From Pseudomonas sp. F(2018) (GTDB taxonomy: Bacteria; Pseudomonadota; Gammaproteobacteria; Pseudomonadales; Pseudomonadaceae): a DNA stretch of 64,000 nucleotides. Shown here piece by piece: positions 36,434-45,088 of the stretch (the stretch's first letter is position 1; each line of letters opens with the position of its first letter). A model generated the notes under the pieces. It saw only the letters and a list, made by a program, of their open reading frames with translations, ran no database searches and was not told where the DNA came from. A program made the position numbers and the translations under genes. The stretch spans positions 868,001 to 932,000 of the forward strand of contig NZ_SCOM01000002.1 of the NCBI RefSeq assembly GCF_005508865.1, written 5' to 3'.

Positions 36434-36481
36434 GGACAATCCTTGGCTTGCCGAGCTGTGCGCGAAGCCGGCGACTTTAGC

Positions 36482-36500
36482 CAAAATGATAATTCCTGGC
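36482..36500 (-). promoter_or_regulatory. Weak Fur-like site upstream of fhuC
   Basis: CAAAATGATAATTCCTGGC contains an exact ATGATAAT core and matches the Fur consensus at 12 of 19 positions by hand. Its place before the importer operon supports iron control, but the right half is poor. Confidence 0.4.
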
Positions 36501-36537
36501 AAACGCAATGCATTCCTGAACGCCAGGCAATGTCGAC

Positions 36538-37032
36538 TCAGCGCTTCTGCAGATCCCCCTGCATCAGTTTCACGGCGGCGATCAGCGCCTGCTGGCGTTC
36601 ATCCATCTCCTGCTTGCGTGCCTCGTTGAGCGTGCCGATGTTCTTCGCCAAGTCGCGCAGCGGTTTTTCCTTGGCGATCACCCGGTTCAGCTCCGGCTCT
36701 GCCAGTACCGCGGCGGTCTGCGCCACTGCTTCCTGCGCCGCGGCGAAGCGCGGCCCGAGCAGGCGAGCGAACGCCGTCAGCTCATTGCTCAGGTGTTCGG
36801 CCAGCTGGTCGTCCGGGTTGCCGCCGGCGCGGTTGGCCTTGGCGCGCAGCTCCGGCAGGTCTGGCACCTTGAGCAGGGTGCCGGCGCGCAGGCTGGAGAG
36901 CTCTTCCAGTTGCGGGTTGGCCTGCAGCAGTGCGCCTTCGACCTTCTCGCGCTGGCGCGGGGTGAGGCGCAGGAACAGCTTGTCGGCCAGCTCGCCGAGG
37001 TTCTTTTCGCCGCGAAAGGTGGTGACGGCCAT
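36538..37032 (-). CDS. eCIS-operon LysM-like protein
   Basis: This is a cytoplasm-type protein of 164 aa, last gene of the contractile-injection operon. Residues about 8-60 (NLGELADKLFLRLTPRQREKVEGALLQANPQL, then LRAGTLLKVPDLPEL) resemble a LysM or tail-protein-X fold. The rest is helical and charged, with a probable coiled coil. AGGAGA precedes ATG 37032; the longer frame to 37677 is a shadow of the beta-helix gene. It follows that gene by 11 bases. Its role is unknown; LysM domains in phage tails often mark baseplate or tube assembly factors. Confidence 0.6.
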   Translation of the reverse strand: MAVTTFRGEKNLGELADKLFLRLTPRQREKVEGALLQANPQLEELSSLRAGTLLKVPDLPELRAKANRAGGNPDDQLAEHLSNELTAFARLLGPRFAAAQEAVAQTAAVLAEPELNRVIAKEKPLRDLAKNIGTLNEARKQEMDERQQALIAAVKLMQGDLQKR

Positions 37033-37043
37033 GTCGTGCTCTC

Positions 37044-40000
37044 CTAGAAGCCGATGAGGTTGGTCAGCCCCATGTCGTTGGGAATCGGTGCGCCGTTGAT
37101 GACGCGGATATTGCCGGTGCTGGTGTTGCCGATGACGATGGCCTGTTTGACCTGGACATCCGGATGCAGATGCAGGGTGTCCTGGTCGCCCTGGCCGAGC
37201 AGGCGGTTGTTGCTGGCATTGAGGGTGCGCGCCTGCAGATCGCCTGATTGCGCGCCGCTGGTGTTGGCCCCGCCGATGGTTTCGCAACGGTTGCCGGCGA
37301 ACAGACAGTGGTCCAGCGCCGCGCACAGGTTCAGCGACACGGTGGTCAGGTGGGCGCGCAACTGGTTGTTCTGGATCGCCAGGTCGGCACGACGGTTGGC
37401 CACTGCATAGGCACTGTTGGCGGTGAGCAGGTAGATGTTGTTTTGCGTGGCGGCGACCAGGTAGGCGGCGCTGAAGTGACCGCTGGCGCCGATCGCGACC
37501 GGGGCGATCAGGATTGCCCTCCAGATGGCGTTGACCGGCTTCTGCTGCTCGTCGTCGCCGACCCGGTCCACATGGTTGCCTTCGACCACGCTGCGATCGA
37601 AGGGCGGCAGGATCTGGATGGCGCTCACTTCGCCACTGCTGCGGTCCGGCCCGATGCCGAGGAAGCGGTTGTCGCACACCCGCAGCTGGCCGATGGCGGC
37701 GGCGCGCAGGCCGGCGATGGCCGGCGAGAGCACCGCGTCTCGCGCCACTTCGGCGACCAGGTTGTCGCAGAAATCGGCACGCTGGATGCGGATCAGTTGG
37801 AACGCCGCGTAGGCAGTGCCTTCGACATTCGCCGCCAGGCCCAGGTTGCGGCAGCGGTTGCCGCTCACTACCAGGCTCGTGGCGCCGCCTGCCTCGCCCA
37901 TCACCAGCGCGCCCAGGCCGATGTCCTCGATCAAGTTGCCGGTGATGCTGGCGCCGTCCAGGTGCTGATGGATGGCGATGGCATTGCCCTGCAGCTGGCG
38001 CAGGCGGTTGCCCTCGATGCGCACATCGCTGGGACCCTGCGGGTCGAGACCTTCTTCGAGCACTATGCCTTCGCCGCCGCGTTCAGACGCGCCGCTGATC
38101 TCGTTGTCGCGGATGCGCAGGCCGTCCACCCCGGCGCGAATGCCGTCGCCCTGAGTGTAGATGACGTTGTCGGCGATGGTGAATGGCGAGCCCGGCAATA
38201 CCGCGCCGGTCGCCACCAGTGCCGCCTGCCTGCCGGTGATCATAAGGTTGCCGTCGATGCGCGTATTGCCGTAATGCAGGCTGATGCCGTCCAGACTCAG
38301 TGCGCGCTGGCTGCAGAAGAACAGATTGCGGGTCACCCGCAGTTCGGCGCTGAGCAGGTGCTCGCCGAGGCGTAGCAGGCCGCGCTCGGCCACCAGAGCG
38401 CAGTCGTCGATGCTCACGCCGAGCATGTTGCCGCCCAGGCCGATGGCGGCGCTGGCACCTTCGCCGGTGGCCAGGCAGAGCACGTTGATGTGCTCGGCGC
38501 GCAGGTCGACCGTATTGCGTGCGCGTAGTGCCGCCGTGGTATTGGCGCTGGTGGCCGAGGCGATCAGGCTGAGGTTCTCCAGGGCCACGCCGTTGCTGGC
38601 GGAGATGTCGAGAACGCTGCCGGGCCCGCTGGCGACCAGCAGGCTGCCCCAGCCCTGACCGCGGATGCGCAACGAGTTGGCGCCGTCCACGGTCAGCGCC
38701 TCGCGCAGGTTGTAGGTGCCGATGCCCAGGCAGATGGTGCCGCCGACATCCTTGATCGCATCGATCGCCTGCTGGATGGTGGCGACGCCGCTGTTGTGGT
38801 CCTCGGCGCTGACGCAGACGGTGCAGTCGCAGCCTTCGCCCTCGGCGATCGGCGGCCAGAGCACGCGGCAGTCGGTCTCGTCGCCGGGGAAGGTGACCAT
38901 CGCCAGGCGCGCGTAGTGGTGGTGGATGCCCAGCGGCGGCGCCTGGTTCAATTGCTCGATGCTGGCGTCCACGGTGCGTGCGGCGAACACCCAGTAGTCG
39001 CCGCTGCGGAACTGGCCGCCAGCGGGAGCCAGGCTGAAGTCCACCAGAATGCCGTGCTCGAGGAACAGGCGGGTACCGGCGGCAGGAATCGGGATATCAC
39101 CGGCGGCGCCCGGGGCGTTGAGGTCCAGCACCTGGTTGCCGTTCTCGCGGCGCACCAGGCCTGCCTGATCCCAGCGCCGCACGCGGGTGTTGCGCGCGGC
39201 CTGGGTGGCCTGCTGGGCATCGGTCGGGAACATGCCGGCGGGCAGTGCCTGGTCGAACTGCAGGGTCCGCGCACTTTCGTCCACGCCGCCGGCCACGCGG
39301 ATGCGGCGCAGCTCGCCGGGCTGGCCGTGCAGCTCGCGCCAGTCATCGGTCACCTCCACCCAGTCGCCATCGTGGAAGCGCAGCACGTCGTCGCGGCCGA
39401 TGCTCTCGACTGTGATGCGGTCGCGCGCCGGGTTGATATGGCTGACCCGCGAAGCCACCGTGGCGTTGTCCCGTGACCACTTGAAGGTGGCCGTGCCGAG
39501 CGTGCCGCCACGGTGCACCTCGACCCGGTACAGCTGGTTCTCCAGCCCGCGATAGCCGGCGGCCGGTGGCACCTGGCAGGGATCCGGCTCGAAGTTCGGC
39601 ACGCCGGTGCCGGTCGACAGACGCGCCGCCGAGGGCGCGATCAGCGCCTGCCAGCCCGGCACATCTTCATCCTCGGTGGCGCAGGTGCTGTCGCCGACAT
39701 TGGCCAGCACCTTGACCTGCCACACCGTCTGCAGGCGCCCGGTGCTGTCCACGCCCACCGCCTTCTCGATCAGGTCCGGAGCCTCCACCGCGGTGACGTC
39801 GCGCTGCCACACATCGACGTAGACCAGGTGCGGCCCGCCCTGGGGCAGCGCCGGCGGGTTGGGGTAGTAGGGCTGGTTGGCGTAGTTCAGCGCCGTGCTG
39901 CCGGTCAGCTCGGCCAGGCGCGGCTCCCAGACGTTGGGCGCGGCGCCGTGGTTTTCCGCCAGCAGGCCATCCACGTAGATGCGCCCGACACCGATGGTGA

Positions 40001-40217
40001 AGCTGCCGCCGCCGGCCTCGATGCGGAAGCCGTCCGGGGTGATGCGTGGCACCACGTTGCCGCCGTAGGTGTCCAGTGCGCCGGCCTGGATGCGCCGGGT
40101 CAGCTGTGCCACCCATTCGTTCCAGTCGGCGTCCAGCTGGACCCGGCCCTGTTGCATGACCACGCCGAGGAAGTCGCGGCGGACGTCGAAGCGGATTCGA
40201 CTCAGATCGAAGCTCAT
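37044..40217 (-). CDS. eCIS-associated DUF6519 / parallel beta-helix protein
   Basis: This is a large protein of 1057 aa. Its N-terminus (SRIRFDVRRDFLGVVMQQGRVQLDADWNEW) is the hallmark of the DUF6519 family found beside phage-like injection systems. From about residue 470 to 1000 it has repeated short motifs with spaced Asn/Asp-Asn (for example IEGNRLRQLQGNAIAI, ITGNLIEDIGLGALVM, VVSGNRCRNLG), typical of right-handed parallel beta-helices such as tail spikes and pectate lyases. A Cys-rich stretch (CDCTVC) sits near residue 475. It lies beside the baseplate genes where tail-fibre genes are expected, so a surface or target-binding role is plausible but inferred. No classical collar-fibre gene is present. 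Confidence 0.7.
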   Translation of the reverse strand: MSFDLSRIRFDVRRDFLGVVMQQGRVQLDADWNEWVAQLTRRIQAGALDTYGGNVVPRITPDGFRIEAGGGSFTIGVGRIYVDGLLAENHGAAPNVWEPRLAELTGSTALNYANQPYYPNPPALPQGGPHLVYVDVWQRDVTAVEAPDLIEKAVGVDSTGRLQTVWQVKVLANVGDSTCATEDEDVPGWQALIAPSAARLSTGTGVPNFEPDPCQVPPAAGYRGLENQLYRVEVHRGGTLGTATFKWSRDNATVASRVSHINPARDRITVESIGRDDVLRFHDGDWVEVTDDWRELHGQPGELRRIRVAGGVDESARTLQFDQALPAGMFPTDAQQATQAARNTRVRRWDQAGLVRRENGNQVLDLNAPGAAGDIPIPAAGTRLFLEHGILVDFSLAPAGGQFRSGDYWVFAARTVDASIEQLNQAPPLGIHHHYARLAMVTFPGDETDCRVLWPPIAEGEGCDCTVCVSAEDHNSGVATIQQAIDAIKDVGGTICLGIGTYNLREALTVDGANSLRIRGQGWGSLLVASGPGSVLDISASNGVALENLSLIASATSANTTAALRARNTVDLRAEHINVLCLATGEGASAAIGLGGNMLGVSIDDCALVAERGLLRLGEHLLSAELRVTRNLFFCSQRALSLDGISLHYGNTRIDGNLMITGRQAALVATGAVLPGSPFTIADNVIYTQGDGIRAGVDGLRIRDNEISGASERGGEGIVLEEGLDPQGPSDVRIEGNRLRQLQGNAIAIHQHLDGASITGNLIEDIGLGALVMGEAGGATSLVVSGNRCRNLGLAANVEGTAYAAFQLIRIQRADFCDNLVAEVARDAVLSPAIAGLRAAAIGQLRVCDNRFLGIGPDRSSGEVSAIQILPPFDRSVVEGNHVDRVGDDEQQKPVNAIWRAILIAPVAIGASGHFSAAYLVAATQNNIYLLTANSAYAVANRRADLAIQNNQLRAHLTTVSLNLCAALDHCLFAGNRCETIGGANTSGAQSGDLQARTLNASNNRLLGQGDQDTLHLHPDVQVKQAIVIGNTSTGNIRVINGAPIPNDMGLTNLIGF

Positions 40218-40226
40218 GATGCTCCC

Positions 40227-42305
40227 TCAGGATTCGTGGAAGATGCCGGCGCGCAGCTCGACTCGCAGGTATTCCGCGAGGCGGATGCGCAGATTGGTGA
40301 CCCGTTGCGCGCCATACAGCTGGTGGAACACGCCCATCTCGCTCTCGTCGTCCGCGCCCTGAAGGATTTCCGCAGCGGTGGAGGTGGCGAGCTGGCCGTA
40401 GGCCGGGGTGCCATAGCGCAGTGAGGTGAAACGTGGAGCGATGTGCCGGGCGGCGCCGCTGGAGTCGGGCTGGCAGCGATGGCGGCGGGGCAGGATCGAG
40501 TTGAACGGCAGCCAGCTGAAACGCACGCAGCCAACCTGCTTGCGCTCGGCGCGTACCGGCACCGCCCAGCTGTCGGCGGGGGCCAGGGCGGCGAACAGGA
40601 TGCTGTTGGAGATCAGCCCCACCTCGCTGGTGTGCAGCTTGCCGATCAGCGTGCAGGCATCCAGCGACAGGGCCGCGCCTGGCGACTCGCCATCGACAGC
40701 TGCGAAGGCCACGCCGTCGCGGGCGGTGGCGTCGATCAGGCTGTCGCTGGCCTGCAGCGTGGCATGCTCATGGGCGCGAATGGCGCCGACCAGGCTGCGG
40801 GAAATGCGCGTGTACAGACTGGCGATCTCCAGCTGCAGACTGGGCGTGGTGGGCTGCAATGGCTGGCCGCTGGCGTCCAGCTCGATACCGGGCACCAGGG
40901 TGCAATGGCTCATTTCCAGGCGGGCCAGGGCATTGCCGGCCCCGGACGCTACCCGTAGCGGTGCGCCTGCGATCAGCAGGCCGTTGAGCAGGCAGGCGCT
41001 GTCCGCCGCGCCGCTGATGTCCAGCTGGCTGAGCACCAGGACCGGACGTCGACCGTTGCGCGCCCGGATCTCTACTGCGCCATCGGCGATCACCTGGATG
41101 CTCAGGGCTTCCTCATAGCGGCCGTTGTCGGTGATCTCCACCACGCCATCGCCGGCGATCTCGGTCAGCGCCGCGGCGATGCTGGATTGGTCGTCCGGCA
41201 CCCGTACCACCAGGCGGCCGGCTGGCGGGGAGGGCAGGTCGGTCCCACGCTCGTATTCGCCACCACCGATATCCGCCGAAAAGCCCTCGTGCCAGGTCAG
41301 CTGCACCTCGGTCGGGTCCGGTGCATCGCCGGGCAGGGCGATGTGCCCCAGTACCGGGTCGATGGAATAGGTGCCGTCGGCCGGCGGTGTGTGGGCCCAG
41401 CCGGCGCCATCGTCGCCGAGGTGGCATATGCAGATCTGCTCGCGTTCGATCAGCACCCCGTCGACCCACAGTTCCAGGCTCGGCGCCGGGTTGTCCAGCG
41501 GCGCGCCGGCGGCCGCACGCACGCCATAGTGTCGCGCCAGGTGGGTTTCGAGGCGCCGGCGCGACAGCGGCCAGGGCACGTTGTCCGGTTCGGCCAGGTG
41601 GCCGATGTCGTCTTCCACCCGCGGCTTGTTGTACAGCGCCAGGTCGTGGCCCAGCGGGCTGGCCCGGTAGCGCCGCGGAGCGGCACGCAGGCAGGGCGCC
41701 TGGGTGCGCGAATAGGCCTGGATGCGCCACAGGTGCAGGCCGACGTTGGGAATGCTGTGCCGACCGCGGCCGGACTCGATGCGGCGCACGTCGACGCTGC
41801 GGTTGGCCGTCTCGAAGGCCGTGCCCAGCCATTCCAGCGCCAGCTCCTGGCGTAGGTCGGGAGCCTGCAGCGCCTGCGGGCGCGGATGGTTCATGTATTG
41901 GGTAGCGCACAGGCGCTGGAAGTACTCCACGGCGCGGGCGTCCCAACCGGTGACGTCGCGGGCCAGTTGCTCCAGCACGGTGGCGGTGCCCTTGCGCCGA
42001 CGCAGGGCAATGGTGTGGGCCACCTCGGCACGCGGACTGGCGACCTTGGGCACCACCTGGTGCAGGCCCTGGTAGCCGATCAGGTCGCCGATATAGGGCA
42101 CCACCCAGTCGGCACAGGTCTCGATGAACAGGTCGTCGTAGAGCTGCTCCAGGCCTTCCTCGGCAACGCCCAGCTGCTCCGCCAGCAGTGCCACCAGCTC
42201 TTCCAGCGGGCCGCGTTCGAAGCCTTCGGCCTCCGCCAGTTCCGCATCGCGGATGCGGTGGATGGCCGGCAGTAGGGCGAACAGCGCTTGTGCGTCCAGG
42301 CTCAT
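40227..42305 (-). CDS. eCIS tail-protein-I-like baseplate protein
   Basis: This protein has 692 aa. The N-terminal 200 residues contain YDDLFIETCADWVVPYIGDLIGYQGLHQVV and TVLEQLARDVTGWDARAVEYFQRL, resembling phage tail protein I / P2 gpI-like baseplate proteins that join baseplate wedge to fibre. The C-terminal half looks beta-rich and helix-like (repeated LxIxGxxL patterns from about residue 370), related in style to its downstream neighbour. Its start overlaps the stop of the upstream gp6-like gene (ATGA). I infer a wedge-to-fibre connector; the exact counterpart in AFP or PVC is not clear to me. Confidence 0.65.
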   Translation of the reverse strand: MSLDAQALFALLPAIHRIRDAELAEAEGFERGPLEELVALLAEQLGVAEEGLEQLYDDLFIETCADWVVPYIGDLIGYQGLHQVVPKVASPRAEVAHTIALRRRKGTATVLEQLARDVTGWDARAVEYFQRLCATQYMNHPRPQALQAPDLRQELALEWLGTAFETANRSVDVRRIESGRGRHSIPNVGLHLWRIQAYSRTQAPCLRAAPRRYRASPLGHDLALYNKPRVEDDIGHLAEPDNVPWPLSRRRLETHLARHYGVRAAAGAPLDNPAPSLELWVDGVLIEREQICICHLGDDGAGWAHTPPADGTYSIDPVLGHIALPGDAPDPTEVQLTWHEGFSADIGGGEYERGTDLPSPPAGRLVVRVPDDQSSIAAALTEIAGDGVVEITDNGRYEEALSIQVIADGAVEIRARNGRRPVLVLSQLDISGAADSACLLNGLLIAGAPLRVASGAGNALARLEMSHCTLVPGIELDASGQPLQPTTPSLQLEIASLYTRISRSLVGAIRAHEHATLQASDSLIDATARDGVAFAAVDGESPGAALSLDACTLIGKLHTSEVGLISNSILFAALAPADSWAVPVRAERKQVGCVRFSWLPFNSILPRRHRCQPDSSGAARHIAPRFTSLRYGTPAYGQLATSTAAEILQGADDESEMGVFHQLYGAQRVTNLRIRLAEYLRVELRAGIFHES

Positions 42306-45088
42306 GGCAGCACCTCCAGCTCCAGCGGCTCATCGGCCAGGGTCAGCAGCTCGGCCGCAAGCGGCAGGCCGCTGAGCGAGGCCATCGGCAATGCGGCATA
42401 CAGACGTGGCACCAGCCCCGCCGCCTGGCCCTGGCGGTACAGGCGGCTGACCTGCACCGCCTGCACGCCGGCCACACGGTGGGCCACCGCGGCCAGCTCA
42501 TCGACCGAGACGTTCTGGCCGAAATCGCGCTGGGCGAAGCCGAAGTGTTCACGCAGGACTGCCTCCACCTGGCCCAGCACCAGTTCGCCGTCGTATTCCG
42601 CGAGCACCTTGACTGCCAGGCGGCAGCGGAAGCGTGCATCGGCGTAGCCCACCATGCGCAGCGGCACCAGGGGGTCGCCGTAGGCCAGCAGCGCGGCGCG
42701 CAGCGAGGCATATACGGCGTCGCCCTCGATCACCGTCGCGCCTTGTGCGCCAGCCAGGCTGAGAAATACGCCACGTGCCGGGCCGCTGGGAATCCACAGG
42801 GCATGGGCCTTGTCGATGCCGGCGAAGGCGCGGGCGAAGTTGGCGTAGTCGGCGATGGACACAGCACGATCCAGGGTCAGCACCGTCAGCGGCGCGTTGG
42901 CGCGGGCCTGGGTCAGCGACTCACTGTCCTCGCCGCCACTGGCGGGCACCGGGTTGACCACTTCGCTGACGCCCAGCGGGCGCGACAGCAGGGTGGTGAG
43001 CTTGCCGGCGGCCAGGTTGCCGCCGCCACCGAGGCCCTTGCGGTAGCGCACCCGCACATTGCTGTGGCCGCTGGGCAGGCGCGCGCCCTCGTTGCCATCG
43101 CCGAACTGCAGGGTGGTGTAGCCGGCTTCGTCCTGGCTGGTCTCGTAGCTGCGCGCATTGGCCGCCACGTGGTACAGGGCCGGGACTTCGCTCCACAGCA
43201 CGTCGTTGATTCGCACCTCCAGGCTCGAGGCGCGTCCGCTCGGCGTGCTGGCGCTGAGGTAGGTCAGCGGCGCCTGGTTGAGCAGGAAGCGCTGGTTGGC
43301 CTGGGCCGCATTGCCGTCGCCGAGGATGGCCTCCACCGTCTCGCCATGGCTGGCCGGCGCGACGTTGGCGTTGATGCACAGGGTCGCACGCTCGTACACA
43401 TGCTGCAGTGCCGACTGCAACTTGAGGCTAGTACGGTCGCGGTCGTGGCTGAGCGCGTCCTCGCCGTCGGCGATGATGGCGATCTGGCGCACCACCGGAT
43501 CGTCTTTTTGGCCGCTGGCCAGACGGATTTGGCTGGCCTTGGCCTGCAGGCGGCCACTGCGTCCGTCGCGGTCTAGCAACTGCAGGCGCAGGTTGACCGA
43601 GGCGCTGCCGAGCAGCCCGGCGAACTCCTCGGCGCCGAGCGCCACCGGGGTGCTGCCGAACATACGGTCGGCGGCGCCGAGCATGAACAGCTCGTCGCCC
43701 TGTTCCAGTGCCACGCTGCCGCCCTGGTCCAGCTGCAAGGCCAGGCCGCTGGCCAGCAGGGCGATGCGCTGGCGCCGGCCGGATAGGGCCAGCGCCTGGC
43801 CAGGCTGCAGGCCGTCGACCCGCAGGTCGAGTTCGAGGACATCGCCGTGCGCCGGGTGGAACAGCGGCGTGGCGATCACCTCCAGCGCCTCGCTATGGGC
43901 CAGCACCAGGGTCTGGCGGAGAGGGAAGGTGCTGGCGCTGAGGTTCTCGTCGGTGTCCGGAGTGATGCGGGTGATCTTGCCGGACAGGGCGAAGGCGCTG
44001 CGGGTGCGATGGATCACCCGCACGGCGCGGTACAGCTCGACATAGCCGGGCAGATCGGCGCTGCCGTAGTCGGGATTGTTGGAGACCAGAGCGAACCAGC
44101 TGCCGGCCACGATCTTGGCGTTATCGGTGTCCAGGTCGACGGCTGCCGGGTCAAGCTGGAAGTTGGCCCAGCTCCAGTTGGTGGTGCTAGTGGTCGTGTC
44201 GATCTGGTTGATGATCTGCGGATTGTCCGAGCCGAACAGGTTCGGGTCCGGCGCGTTGTGGCCGAACAACGCCGTGCGCTGTCGCAGCGCGAACACCCGG
44301 GCGCCGGCACCGCTCGGGCTCATGGACGGGAAACCGCTGCCCAGCGGATGGTTCCAGGACAGCCGGGTGCGCCCGTTGTTGCTGTCCGCTTCGACCGCGG
44401 CCAACACGCGCACGTCCCAGCGTTCGCTGCCGGGATCGCTCAGGCGTTCGTCGCCGACGATGAGAATGGCGTCGCCGACCTGCAACTGATGGCTGACCCC
44501 GGCCAGCCACAGCTCGGTGTCGCCCTTGCGTGGTCGCCAGGCACGGCTGGCCTGGGCCGGTATGGCGTTCCAGGCGGCGCGAGCCGGCGCCGGGGCGATG
44601 GTCTCGAAGGTCTGCGCCTGCTCGTCCTGTCCCGGCACGCTCTGCACCTTGGTACCGCGCGGAATCACGATCGGCTCGCTGGGCATGCCCGGCGCGCTGA
44701 GCAGGGTGAAGGCCAGGTGGGTGGAAGCGGCCACGCCCGGTGCAGGGCGGTAGCCGATCAGGCGGGCCATCTGCCGCACCGACAGCTGTTCGGTGGCGGT
44801 GCGCAGGTAGTGTTCCTGGGCGTAGCGCTCGGTGTAGAAGCCGAGCACATCCAGCGAGCAGGCCAGGGCATCGGACAGCGCCAGGGTGAAGTCGCTGGCC
44901 TCGCGACTGGTGAAGGCCGCCAGGGCCGGATGTTCGGCGCTGGACAGGCGCGCCTGCAGGCTGTCCATGAAGTCGCCATGACGACCGATGCGGTAGTCGA
45001 TCACTGGCAACCCGGGCGGGTTGTCGATGCGCCGCGGGGTATCGGCATCGACGCCGGCGCAGCAGTCACACTCGGGTTTGCTGGCCAT
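42302..45088 (-). CDS. eCIS baseplate wedge protein, gp6/J-like (Afp12-like)
   Basis: This is a second large baseplate protein of 928 aa. The N-terminus holds a Cys-rich ECDCCAG and then RIGRHGDFMDSLQARL. The middle and C-terminal parts carry the baseplate-J-like segments GYTTLQFGDGNEGARLPSG, VRVRYRKGLGGGGNLAAGKLTTL, RAVSIADYANFARAFAGIDKA and VSVDELAAVAHRVAGVQAVQVSRLY. ATG 45088 shares one base with the stop of the other gp6-like gene; the longer frame is a shadow. Two such paralogues in a row match the Afp11-Afp12 pair of known eCIS. Confidence 0.82.
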   Translation of the reverse strand: MASKPECDCCAGVDADTPRRIDNPPGLPVIDYRIGRHGDFMDSLQARLSSAEHPALAAFTSREASDFTLALSDALACSLDVLGFYTERYAQEHYLRTATEQLSVRQMARLIGYRPAPGVAASTHLAFTLLSAPGMPSEPIVIPRGTKVQSVPGQDEQAQTFETIAPAPARAAWNAIPAQASRAWRPRKGDTELWLAGVSHQLQVGDAILIVGDERLSDPGSERWDVRVLAAVEADSNNGRTRLSWNHPLGSGFPSMSPSGAGARVFALRQRTALFGHNAPDPNLFGSDNPQIINQIDTTTSTTNWSWANFQLDPAAVDLDTDNAKIVAGSWFALVSNNPDYGSADLPGYVELYRAVRVIHRTRSAFALSGKITRITPDTDENLSASTFPLRQTLVLAHSEALEVIATPLFHPAHGDVLELDLRVDGLQPGQALALSGRRQRIALLASGLALQLDQGGSVALEQGDELFMLGAADRMFGSTPVALGAEEFAGLLGSASVNLRLQLLDRDGRSGRLQAKASQIRLASGQKDDPVVRQIAIIADGEDALSHDRDRTSLKLQSALQHVYERATLCINANVAPASHGETVEAILGDGNAAQANQRFLLNQAPLTYLSASTPSGRASSLEVRINDVLWSEVPALYHVAANARSYETSQDEAGYTTLQFGDGNEGARLPSGHSNVRVRYRKGLGGGGNLAAGKLTTLLSRPLGVSEVVNPVPASGGEDSESLTQARANAPLTVLTLDRAVSIADYANFARAFAGIDKAHALWIPSGPARGVFLSLAGAQGATVIEGDAVYASLRAALLAYGDPLVPLRMVGYADARFRCRLAVKVLAEYDGELVLGQVEAVLREHFGFAQRDFGQNVSVDELAAVAHRVAGVQAVQVSRLYRQGQAAGLVPRLYAALPMASLSGLPLAAELLTLADEPLELEVLP

